From an uncultured Bacilli bacterium (lineage in GTDB: Bacteria > Bacillota_I > Bacilli_A > RF39 > UBA660): DNA of 20,495 nucleotides. The notes beneath the pieces are model-generated. The model ran no database searches. It saw only the letters and a list, made by a program, of their open reading frames with translations, and was not told the origin of the DNA. The stretch lies in assembly GCA_934177995.1 (NCBI GenBank), contig CAKPPW010000024.1:1-20495 (forward strand), written 5' to 3'. This document shows, in pieces, positions 7,701 to 14,215 of the stretch (the stretch's first letter is position 1; each line of letters starts with the position of its first letter). The position numbers were made by a program, and so were the translations under genes.

Positions 7701-8965
7701 GATATGGCTTTGAAAATGATTATAAAACTAATAATCAAATATCTGGTACTATAGGAGAAGCTAGAAGAATAGAAGCAATTAAAATTAAACTTACTGGTGA
7801 GTTAGCTTCAACTTATGATATTTATTATAGAGTTTGTACAAAAGAATTAGGCTTTCTTGGTTGGGCTAAAAATGATGAAGTAGCAGGTAGTATTGGTTAT
7901 TCTTATACTATTACGGGAATAGAAATTAAATTAGTAAAAAAAGGTGAAGGTGAAGAAACGGGTAACAGTTTACTTTCAAAAGATGCTTTTTTAAGCTATC
8001 AATCACATGTTCAGGATATAGGCGACCAAGATGTAGTTAGCGAAGGAAAAATATCTGGTACTACTGGACTTGGTAAAAGATTAGAAGCTATAAAAATAAT
8101 GCTAGATACTAAGCTTGAGGGAAAAGTCTTATATAAGTCTTATATTCAAAATGTTGGATTTGAAGAAGAATATAAAAGTATGGGTGAGGTATCCGGTACT
8201 AAAAATCAAGCTAAAGCTATTTGGTTGATTAGTATTAAGTTAGAAGGAGAAATAGCTTCTAAATATGACATTTACTATAGAGTTCATTCTGATAAATTTG
8301 GTTGGTTAGGTTGGGCTAAGAATGGTGAAGTAGCAGGTGTTAATCATTTTGATATGCAAGCTATTGAAATTAAACTATTCCTAAAGGAGGATAAGACAAA
8401 AGATTTACTTGATACTAATAATCATTATATAGAAAAAGTTTATTATGCTCCAACTTACTATAATCAAAAAGATGCAAGATGGGCTAATAATAACTATGGT
8501 GGTAAAACAATGGCTAATACTGGTTGTACTCCTACTAGTTTAGCTATGGCCTTTTCAGGAATATTAGGAAAAGCTGTATTACCGGTGGAAGTTGCTAATT
8601 ACTTGTATTATAATACTAATGAATATAATCATTATACAACTGGTGCTAGTGGTCTTGCTGTTGTAGAAGCGGCTAAGTACTATAATGTTAAATATACACC
8701 AATTACAACGGTAGATGACACGATAAAAGCTTTAACTGATGGGAAAATAATATATGCAGCTATGGGACCTGGTAAGTTTGGAACAACTAGTTGGAATCAT
8801 GCAATTGTCTTTCATAAATACCTTGGTAATTCAACATATATATATGATCCGCTAAGAGTTAGTAATAATGGTTATGTATCATTAGAACAAATTTGGAATG
8901 AGAGAAGTATGGATGTAGATGATGCTAGAGGTGGTAGCATGTTTTATGCTTTAGAAAGATATTGA
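4772..8965 (+). CDS. Secreted M6-like metalloprotease / propeller / ChW9 / C39-type cysteine peptidase
   Basis: A 1397-aa exported multidomain protein. Residues 1-27 are a signal peptide (KYKK, hydrophobic core, cut after VEA). Residues about 30-440 resemble the M6 (immune inhibitor A) zincins: HEFLHTLGLPD at 219-229 gives the HExxHxxGxxD zinc site, with GLWDVM (241-246) as a likely Met-turn. Residues about 442-760 hold seven degenerate strand-rich units of about 46 aa, suggesting a beta-propeller. Residues 776-1207 carry nine ChW repeats in three triads. Residues about 1224-1397 look like a C39_2-type papain-fold peptidase with NTGCTPTS (Cys1252), SWNHAIVFH (His1343) and YDP (Asp1359). No LPxTG, SLH or C-terminal membrane anchor is present, so ChW units probably retain it at the wall. 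The start was set by the signal peptide and GGAG. Substrates are unknown. Confidence 0.85.
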   Translation: MKYKKILMAVLIGLSFLFTFTIYDVEAKTYTKVSNVVIFAKFKSDSRDIFNAKSSSYNNWTLIKNMYDKNEWQGSDNSFKNYIKTITEGKVEVDNYFPQESSDKTSVATYTLSNDLDYYNSSDAIVYEIIKAIDSSKVLLNIDKNKLNNIDSNVLDNLTIIIQGDATSSSVISPHKTSYGGSEKINGLQVSDYNIIPSSSLVMDDATLGAKQAQGVIAHEFLHTLGLPDLYRKNGIGEPVGLWDVMAKNSMFLQYPLSYLRATKGWITPKYITKSGTYSLTAVSETGDNKVYIIKTPLRDSEYIVLEYRKRNKNNYYAFEHNIPSSGLLMYRVNESIENKTNNTGENYIYVYRPDVTDKDLGNDIITTGEYKGYNSFYNAALEPNKGKTSYGSTDLSKTYKDNTLYYADGTNSGVEISNLKMASDGNSVTFDIDFADYNQEGLWTTISNVDTNIYDKPVLYKDNNTIYLAYSKKENNATKVIVKKWNGKTFEIVGNEVLDSNTPSLAVLNNTLYLSTINVSGHITYYKLVNNSFTKFLEYNTNYPTSVELVKGKNTIYGIYEEVLTGVNTRVVVKDIISDKLVFTKEAKNFGNPSLINYNDKLYLAYSSYFDSNNKGKLESFDLSNNTFNETFESSIAGSKLHLTKTYNNKLYILIGDGKDNLILYIYDGKDSKNIKLNINNYSDISMNIINDNVYISYINQSDNKCYLLKVTNDTYSVVDDKIGTDYSFVGTINDKKMMYAVTVPKNSSNLIVKSKEIEEEKDKDKEEITTKPSVTYTTHVQSYGWQEPKKDGELAGTEGEYKRLEGIKINITGIAGDIEYITYSQTYGWLDWVKNGDLSGTVGEAKRLEAIRIRLTGEVASKYDIYYRVHAQSFGWLGWAKNGEVAGTAELYKRLEAIEIKLVEKDKGEETGNSYVCYRDKLSYTTHVQSYGWLDKVTSGISGKMTEEKRIEAFALDAFDIANPGKVLYKSYVEGYGFENDYKTNNQISGTIGEARRIEAIKIKLTGELASTYDIYYRVCTKELGFLGWAKNDEVAGSIGYSYTITGIEIKLVKKGEGEETGNSLLSKDAFLSYQSHVQDIGDQDVVSEGKISGTTGLGKRLEAIKIMLDTKLEGKVLYKSYIQNVGFEEEYKSMGEVSGTKNQAKAIWLISIKLEGEIASKYDIYYRVHSDKFGWLGWAKNGEVAGVNHFDMQAIEIKLFLKEDKTKDLLDTNNHYIEKVYYAPTYYNQKDARWANNNYGGKTMANTGCTPTSLAMAFSGILGKAVLPVEVANYLYYNTNEYNHYTTGASGLAVVEAAKYYNVKYTPITTVDDTIKALTDGKIIYAAMGPGKFGTTSWNHAIVFHKYLGNSTYIYDPLRVSNNGYVSLEQIWNERSMDVDDARGGSMFYALERY
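7097..8392 (+). repeat. Nine ChW repeats in three triads (first array)
   Basis: Nine units of about 40-50 residues follow the ChW pattern: Tyr, then HVQ..GW, NGE.AGT, then KRLEAI.I.L. They are arranged as three triads of types A-B-C. Type A begins with Y-T-T/S-H-V-Q, and type C begins with YDIYYRV followed by G[WF]LGWAKN. The first two triads end in GEETGNS, encoded by GGTAACAGT at 7511 and 7961, exactly 450 bp apart. Unit 7 has GDQ instead of GW, unit 8 has KAIWLISI instead of KRLEAI, and unit 9 has FDMQAIEI. These deviations recur at the same positions of the second array. Confidence 0.9.
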
Positions 8966-8979
8966 TAGGGGGTAATTAT

Positions 8980-9963
8980 ATGAAAAAATATAAAGTAGAT
9001 GTTATCATACCAATTTATAATTCACTAGATTGGTTAAAATTGTGTGTAGAAAGTATTTTTAAAAATACAAATTATGATGTATTAGGTACCGTTTATTTAT
9101 TAGATGATTGTTCAAGTGAAGAGACTGTTAATTATCTTAAAGAAGTAGAAAGAAAGTATGACAATTTAGTTAAGTATATTAGGAATAATAAAAATTTAGG
9201 ATTTGTAAAAACTTGTAATAAGGGATTAAAACTATCAACTTCTTCCTATGTGTTACTACTAAATACTGATTGTTTAGTATCTGCTAATGCTATAGAAAAG
9301 ATGGCTAATGCGATGAATAAAAATAATAAGATTGGTCTTTTATGTCCAATCTCCTCAGTAGCTGCTAATTTATCTTATCCAATTCCTTTAGGACTTAATT
9401 TTATGCAGGTAAATGAAGTGTTTGAAAAACAGTTTAGTGGTAAAACATTTGATGCTTGTACAGTGGTTGGTAATTGTTTAATGATTAGTAGAGAATGTAT
9501 TAACAAAGTAGGTTATCTTGATGAAATATTTGGTAAAGGGTATACAGAAGAGACTGATTACCAGTTTAAAGCTCATGAAAAAGGATTTCTTGCTAAAGTG
9601 TTAATAGATACTTACGTTTATCATCAGTGTAGAGTATCTTTTGGTGAAAGTGAAGAACAGTTAGCAATTAGAGAAGAACATTTAAAGATATTTTTTGAAC
9701 GTTGGCATGATGAGTATGATAAAAAGTATGCTAAATATGTTAAAAATGATCCAATTGTTTATATTAATAATAATGTTTCTTATGATGATATTGTAGCTGG
9801 TAAGCAAATAAAGATAAAGTCTTTAAAGCAGTTAGAAGAGGTTGCACCTATAATTAATACTTTAATGCTTGATAGGATTAATATAAAGGTAATTTGTAAA
9901 GAGAAAATATTAAATAAATATAATGGAATAATATTATTTAATCCAGCAAGGAGGAGAAGTTGA
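8980..9963 (+). CDS. Family 2 glycosyltransferase between the two ChW genes
   Basis: This 327-aa protein has a GT2 (GT-A fold) catalytic domain in residues about 1-230. It shows the nucleotide-binding start VDVIIPIYNS, the acidic pair in LLDDCSS (42-43), NKNLGFVKTCNKGL, the DXD-equivalent NTD (95-97), GNCLMISRE and GYTEETDYQFKAHEKGF. No membrane helix is seen, so it acts in the cytoplasm on a nucleotide sugar. The last 100 residues match no family I know. The ATG at 8980 follows AGGGGG (8967-8972) by 7 nt; an upstream TTG at 8962 overlaps the previous stop and is unlikely. The final residues PARRRS are encoded by the Shine-Dalgarno site of the next gene, and the stop overlaps its ATG (TGATG), implying translational coupling. 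The sugar and acceptor are not predictable. Confidence 0.88.
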   Translation: MKKYKVDVIIPIYNSLDWLKLCVESIFKNTNYDVLGTVYLLDDCSSEETVNYLKEVERKYDNLVKYIRNNKNLGFVKTCNKGLKLSTSSYVLLLNTDCLVSANAIEKMANAMNKNNKIGLLCPISSVAANLSYPIPLGLNFMQVNEVFEKQFSGKTFDACTVVGNCLMISRECINKVGYLDEIFGKGYTEETDYQFKAHEKGFLAKVLIDTYVYHQCRVSFGESEEQLAIREEHLKIFFERWHDEYDKKYAKYVKNDPIVYINNNVSYDDIVAGKQIKIKSLKQLEEVAPIINTLMLDRINIKVICKEKILNKYNGIILFNPARRRS

Positions 9964-12125
9964 TGAAAAAGATTGTTAAATTATTAATTCTTTTTCTTTT
10001 GCTTTCTTGTAAAACCGTTAATGCTAGTGATATTACTACTAAAGTAGAGGAGGTTACTACCACACCTTCTATCACTTATTCAACACATGTTCAAACTTAT
10101 GGTTGGCAAGATAATAAGAAGGATGGAGAATTATCTGGTACTGTTGGTGAATATAAACGTCTTGAAGGAATAAAAATTAATTTAGACTCATCTATAGAAG
10201 GAGACGTTGAGTATCAGACTTTTGTCCAAACTTATGCTTGGCAAGGCTGGAAAAAAGATGGAGAAATGGCTGGTACTACAGGTGAATACAAACGACTTGA
10301 AGCTATTAAAATAAGACTTACAGGAGAGATTGCTACTAAATATGATATCTATTATAGAGTGCATTCTCAAACTTATGGCTGGTTAGGCTGGGCTAAGAAT
10401 GGTGAGACAGCTGGTACTATTAATGAATATAAAAGACTAGAAGCTATTGAAATAAAATTAGTTTTAAAAGATACAGGAGATGCAACTGGTAACAGTTATG
10501 TGGGACCAGCTACAGAAATTAGTTATCAGTCTCATATTCAAGATATAGGTTGGCAAGGACTAGTTTCTAATGGTGCAATGTCAGGGACTACTGGTCAGGG
10601 TAAGCGAATAGAAGCTATGGTTATTAGTGTTAATAATAATCAATATACAGGTTCTCTTAAGTATCAATCATATATTGAAGGTATAGGTTGGCAAGATGAA
10701 AAGAATGCAGGAGAGGTTACAGGAACAACAGGAAAGTCTAAAATGTTAGAGGCTATAAAAATTACTCTTACAGATGAGTTGGCTTTAAAATATGATATCT
10801 ATTATAGAGTACATTCTCAAACTTATGGCTGGTTAGGTTGGGCTAAGAATGGAGAGATGGCTGGTACAATTGGTTATGATTTTCGCCTTGAAGCTATTGA
10901 AATAAAATTAGTTTTAAAAGATACTGGAGAAGCAACTGGTAACAGTTATCAAGAAAAAGAAACTAGCCTAACTTATCAAGCTCATGTTCAGTCTATTGGT
11001 GACCAAGAAGCAGTAACTGAAGGAGAAATATCTGGTACTACTGGACTTGGTAAGAGATTAGAAGCATTTAAAATTAATCTTACTACTACTTTATCAGGAA
11101 ATGTTATTTATAAATCATATGGTAGTGATGATAAATGGAGTGAATATATAACTGATAATAGTTATACAGGAACAACTGGTCAAAGTAAACCAATTTACTT
11201 AATTGCTATTGATTTAACTGATGAATTAAAAGAAAAATATGATATTTATTATCGTGTTCATTCGGAAAGATATGGTTGGTTAGATTGGGCTAAGAATGGT
11301 GAAGAAACGGGAGCAGATTATTATGATATACAAGCTATTGAGGTTAAGTTATATTTAAAGATAGATTCTAGAAAGAATAGTCTAGCTAATACTAATTATC
11401 ATATTACTACTGGTTTTTATCAGGAAAATGGTAATATCCATTATAAAGATAAAAATGGTAATACTGCTAATGACTGGATTAATATAATGAATACAAAATA
11501 TTTTTTCAATTCTTTAGGAGTAATGATTGGTAAAAATGTTAAAAAAGTTATAGATGTTTCTAATTGGCAGAAAGATGTTGATTGGGATACAATTGCTAGA
11601 GAAAGAGATGTTGATGGGGTTATTCTAAGAATTGGGGCAGGTTGTGAAGAAGATTTATCATTTGCTAAAAATATAGAAGCTATTAAAAGACTTAATATTC
11701 CATATGGTATATACTTGTATAGTTATGCCGAAACATTGGAAGATGGTAAGGAGTATGCTAATTTTACTTTATCTATGATAAAAAAGTATTCACTTAATCC
11801 AAGAATAGGAATATTTTATGATTTAGAGAGTAATAACATTACTTCTTATATGCAATTATCTAACTATACACAAGTAGTAGATGGATATATGCAAGTTATG
11901 AATAGTGCTGGTTATGGTTCTATTACTAAACTTTATACTTATAAATCAATGGCAGATAATCAACTTAACTCCCCTTATTTAAGAGATAAAATAGCTTGGA
12001 TAGCTCAGTACAATCATTATTGTACATATACTGGTTCATATATTGGTTGGCAGTATTCATCACAAGAAAAAGTTAAGGGAATTACTGGTAATGTTGATGC
12101 CAGTGTTTGGTTTGTAGACTTTTAA
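9963..12125 (+). CDS. Secreted ChW9 - GH25 lysozyme (muramidase)
   Basis: A 720-aa exported wall hydrolase. Residues 1-21 form a signal peptide; either a type I cut after VNA or a lipobox-like LLSC with Cys16 is possible. Residues 37-468 carry nine ChW repeats. Residues about 480-525 resemble one choline-binding-like cell-wall repeat (YKDKNGNTANDW, KYFFNSLGVMIG). Residues about 528-720 form a GH25 domain: VIDVSNWQ with Asp531, DGVILRIGAG, IPYGIYLYSYA, the catalytic FYDLES with Asp620 and Glu622, and a terminal GWQYSS and DASVW. GH25 enzymes cut the MurNAc-GlcNAc bond of peptidoglycan. The ATG at 9963 follows AAGGAGG (9948-9954) by 8 nt and overlaps the previous stop. The gene probably shares the mRNA from 4772 and ends at a strong terminator. 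Roles in wall remodelling or lysis are both possible. Confidence 0.92.
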   Translation: MKKIVKLLILFLLLSCKTVNASDITTKVEEVTTTPSITYSTHVQTYGWQDNKKDGELSGTVGEYKRLEGIKINLDSSIEGDVEYQTFVQTYAWQGWKKDGEMAGTTGEYKRLEAIKIRLTGEIATKYDIYYRVHSQTYGWLGWAKNGETAGTINEYKRLEAIEIKLVLKDTGDATGNSYVGPATEISYQSHIQDIGWQGLVSNGAMSGTTGQGKRIEAMVISVNNNQYTGSLKYQSYIEGIGWQDEKNAGEVTGTTGKSKMLEAIKITLTDELALKYDIYYRVHSQTYGWLGWAKNGEMAGTIGYDFRLEAIEIKLVLKDTGEATGNSYQEKETSLTYQAHVQSIGDQEAVTEGEISGTTGLGKRLEAFKINLTTTLSGNVIYKSYGSDDKWSEYITDNSYTGTTGQSKPIYLIAIDLTDELKEKYDIYYRVHSERYGWLDWAKNGEETGADYYDIQAIEVKLYLKIDSRKNSLANTNYHITTGFYQENGNIHYKDKNGNTANDWINIMNTKYFFNSLGVMIGKNVKKVIDVSNWQKDVDWDTIARERDVDGVILRIGAGCEEDLSFAKNIEAIKRLNIPYGIYLYSYAETLEDGKEYANFTLSMIKKYSLNPRIGIFYDLESNNITSYMQLSNYTQVVDGYMQVMNSAGYGSITKLYTYKSMADNQLNSPYLRDKIAWIAQYNHYCTYTGSYIGWQYSSQEKVKGITGNVDASVWFVDF
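10071..11366 (+). repeat. Nine ChW repeats in three triads (second array)
   Basis: Same 3x3 plan as the array at 7097-8392 and the same total length (1296 bp). The triad-end marker GGTAACAGT occurs at 10488 and 10938, again exactly 450 bp apart. Unit 6 has GTIGYDFRLEAI (first array: GSIGY), unit 7 has IGDQ in place of GW, unit 8 has KPIYLIAI in place of KRLEAI, and unit 9 has YDIQAIEV. Units 1-6 mostly keep the Trp and KRLEAI core better than the first array does. Local DNA identity is high, for example over the GWLGWAKNGE segments at 7400 and 10378. Confidence 0.9.
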
Positions 12126-12152
12126 AGAGAATGAGAATGTTCATTCTTTTTT
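12124..12152 (+). terminator. Intrinsic terminator after the ChW-GH25 gene
   Basis: AAAGAGAATGA (12124-12134) pairs with TCATTCTTTTT (12141-12151): 11 bp with one G:U wobble and a 6-nt loop, followed directly by the end of a six-T run. It overlaps the stop codon at 12123-12125 and closes the unit that began at 4772. Confidence 0.8.
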
Positions 12153-12203
12153 GTATAATAGGAAATAGTATAAATATTAATTTAAGATATATTTAAATTT
12201 ACT

Positions 12204-12250
12204 TTGAATTTTACTCTATTACTATGCTATACTCATATTAGATAGGGTGG
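12204..12250 (+). promoter_or_regulatory. Promoter and ribosome binding site of the DUF616 gene
   Basis: TTGAAT (12204-12209) and TATACT (12228-12233) are separated by 18 nt, and TG at 12225-12226 makes an extended -10. AGGGTGG (12244-12250) is the ribosome binding site, 7 nt before the ATG at 12258. A second TATAAT at 12154-12159 sits just after the terminator but has no -35 and no adjacent gene start. This is the best-formed promoter in the window. Confidence 0.65.
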
Positions 12251-12257
12251 TTACAAA

Positions 12258-13430
12258 ATGAGTAAGAAAAACAAAATATGTGTTTATACATGTATAACAG
12301 GAGATTATGATAATTTAAAAGAAATACCAAAATTAGAAAAAGGAATAGATTATTATTGCTTTACTAATAATAAAAAGATTAAATCTAATACATGGAATGT
12401 TATTTATATTGATGATGAAAATTTATCTAATGTACAACTAGCAAGAAAGATAAAAATTTTAGGACATGAATTAATTAATGATTATGATATATTACTTTGG
12501 ATGGATGGAGCAGTAACGTTTAAGAAAAATATAAAAGACTTTATTAATACTTATTTAGATAAGAAAGATGTGTTTGTCGCTTTTAAACATGGTGAGAGAG
12601 ATAATATTAAAGATGAAGCTTATGCTTGTTATCGCTTTAATAAAGAGTCAAAAGGAAATATTAATAGAATCTTAAAGTTCTATGAAGATGAAAAATACTT
12701 ATTTGATAATGGATTAATAGAAAGCACTGTCTATATTAAAAGACCAAAAGATAAGATAGTTCAGGAGACAATGAGACTTTGGTTTTCTATGATTTTAAAT
12801 TATAGTACAAGAGACCAATTATCTTTTAATTACTGTATATATAAAATAGGTCTTAAAGTTAAATGGATAAATGAAAAAGCATTTTCTAATAAATGGTTTA
12901 ACTGGGACAATCATAATGTAAGTTCTAATTATGAAAACTATAGTATTTACTTTGGTGATATTTATTCTTATGATATGAATAAAGATAATCATGGAAAATA
13001 TTCTATTAAGAATAATAGTTTTTCCTTTAAAGAGAAAGTATCTTATGATACTGATAAGATTTATATTTTTTCCCTAAATAAAAGTTGTGTTTATTATAGT
13101 GATATAGAAATAACTGGATCTGATAATATCTCTTATCAAGTTTATAATTCAATTAATTATAAAGATAGTAATCTTTTATATAGTAATGAACTAAATATTG
13201 TTTTAGATGGTAACTTTAAGAAGGGTGATATTATTACTTTTAGTATTACCATGAAAGATATTAGTAATGAAGAAAAACAAGAACTTATTAAGAGTTTAGC
13301 AGATGCCAATATAATATCATCTTTACGAATAAAAGAACTAGAAGATAAGATTAAAGATTTACATGACACTATAAATGAAAGTTTTGTTTGTAGACTAATA
13401 TTAAAACTAAAAAATAAAAAAGATATATAA
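12258..13430 (+). CDS. TOD1/MUCI70 (DUF616) family putative glycosyltransferase
   Basis: In this 390-aa protein, residues about 6-225 match the DUF616 / TOD1-MUCI70 pattern: YTCITGDYDNLKE at 10-22, DYYCFTNN, the ARKIKILGH segment (62-70), the DXD-like ILLWMDGAV with Asp83, AFKHGERD, EAYAC and LIESTVYIKRP. Members are thought to be GT-A-type sugar transferases, and bacterial copies are common in surface-glycan loci. Residues about 240-335 are strand-rich and unlike the family core; 335-375 look like a short coiled coil, and the tail is basic. No membrane helix is visible. It has its own promoter and stands just upstream of the Wzt/Wzm operon, so it probably builds part of the exported glycan. 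Its donor and linkage are unknown. The family assignment is from motif memory. Confidence 0.72.
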   Translation: MSKKNKICVYTCITGDYDNLKEIPKLEKGIDYYCFTNNKKIKSNTWNVIYIDDENLSNVQLARKIKILGHELINDYDILLWMDGAVTFKKNIKDFINTYLDKKDVFVAFKHGERDNIKDEAYACYRFNKESKGNINRILKFYEDEKYLFDNGLIESTVYIKRPKDKIVQETMRLWFSMILNYSTRDQLSFNYCIYKIGLKVKWINEKAFSNKWFNWDNHNVSSNYENYSIYFGDIYSYDMNKDNHGKYSIKNNSFSFKEKVSYDTDKIYIFSLNKSCVYYSDIEITGSDNISYQVYNSINYKDSNLLYSNELNIVLDGNFKKGDIITFSITMKDISNEEKQELIKSLADANIISSLRIKELEDKIKDLHDTINESFVCRLILKLKNKKDI

Positions 13431-13432
13431 TG

Positions 13433-13463
13433 TGATATAATAGTTAGGTGTAAGTAATGGAGG
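13433..13463 (+). promoter_or_regulatory. Candidate promoter and ribosome binding site of the export operon
   Basis: TGATATAAT at 13433-13441 is a perfect extended -10 (TATAAT at 13436-13441) just behind the DUF616 stop, and a second TATAAT overlaps that stop at 13426-13431. No -35 is recognisable. GGAGG at 13459-13463 is 4 nt before the ATG at 13468. In so AT-rich a genome, chance TATAAT is common, so this is moderate evidence for an independent start of the wzt-wzm unit. Confidence 0.45.
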
Positions 13464-13467
13464 AATT

Positions 13468-14214
13468 ATGAAAAGTAATAAAAATGTAGATTTTGCAATT
13501 AAAGTAGATAATGTTTCAAAAAAATTTAAGATTTATTATGATAAACCCAATACTTTAAAAGAAAGACTTGTTTTTTGGAATAAGACTAAAGTTGATTATC
13601 ATGAAGTATTAAAAAATATTAATTTAACTATTAAGAAAGGAGAAACAGTTGCTCTTATTGGCGTTAATGGTAGTGGTAAATCAACCTTACTAAAATTAAT
13701 GACTAAAATAATTTATCCTACTGAAGGTAAGATAATAACTAATGGTAAATTAACTTCACTTTTAGAGTTAGGAGCTGGCTTCCATCCTGATTTTACCGGT
13801 AGGGAAAATATTTACTTTAATGCTTCTATTTTTGGACTTAGTGCTGCGGAAATAGATGCTAGGGTTCAAGACATAATTGATTTTTCAGAACTTGGAGAAT
13901 TTATTGATGCTCCTGTTCGTACTTATTCTTCGGGAATGTATATGCGACTTGCCTTTAGTGTTGCTATTAATGTTGATGCTGAAATACTTTTGATTGATGA
14001 AATTTTAGCAGTAGGAGATCAACACTTTCAAGATAAGTGTTTTGCTAAACTAGAAGAACTTAAAAACTCTGATAAGACAATAGTAATTGTAAGTCATAGT
14101 TTAGGAGCAGTTAAAAAATTATGTAATAGAGGTATCTGGATATATAATGGTGAAGTAAAAGAAGATGGCAAAATTGATAAAGTAATAGATGATTATTTAA
14201 AGGTGTGTGGTTAA
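13468..14214 (+). CDS. Polysaccharide ABC exporter, ATP-binding protein (Wzt/TagH type)
   Basis: This 248-aa nucleotide-binding subunit powers export of a lipid-linked glycan through the permease encoded next. Walker A GVNGSGKST is at residues 65-73, the LLELGAGFHPDFTGREN segment typical of polysaccharide exporters at about 98-114, the signature YSSGM at 153-157, Walker B ILLIDE at 173-178 and the H-loop VSH at His210. It ends soon after the ABC fold, so it lacks the C-terminal carbohydrate-recognition domain found in long Wzt proteins such as that of E. coli O9a. It is thus the short type, like KpsT or short teichoic-acid exporters. GGAGG lies 4 nt before the ATG. The permease ATG begins 2 nt after the last base of the stop codon. 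Confidence 0.93.
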   Translation: MKSNKNVDFAIKVDNVSKKFKIYYDKPNTLKERLVFWNKTKVDYHEVLKNINLTIKKGETVALIGVNGSGKSTLLKLMTKIIYPTEGKIITNGKLTSLLELGAGFHPDFTGRENIYFNASIFGLSAAEIDARVQDIIDFSELGEFIDAPVRTYSSGMYMRLAFSVAINVDAEILLIDEILAVGDQHFQDKCFAKLEELKNSDKTIVIVSHSLGAVKKLCNRGIWIYNGEVKEDGKIDKVIDDYLKVCG

Positions 14215-14215
14215 A

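Noticed and set aside
7097..8392. Regular DNA repeats that could suggest a CRISPR array or mobile element
   Set aside because: The periodicity is codon-phased and is fully explained by ChW protein repeats; there are no identical short repeats with unique spacers.
8383..8392. Strong internal Shine-Dalgarno-like AAAGGAGGAT in the protease gene
   Set aside because: No ATG, GTG or TTG lies at a usable distance in any frame that stays open; it simply encodes Lys-Glu-Asp.
8441..8965. C39 peptidase as part of a bacteriocin maturation/export ABC transporter
   Set aside because: It is not fused to an ABC transporter and is at the end of an exported protein with a signal peptide; no double-glycine leader peptide gene is seen. 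The ABC genes downstream are Wzt/Wzm type.
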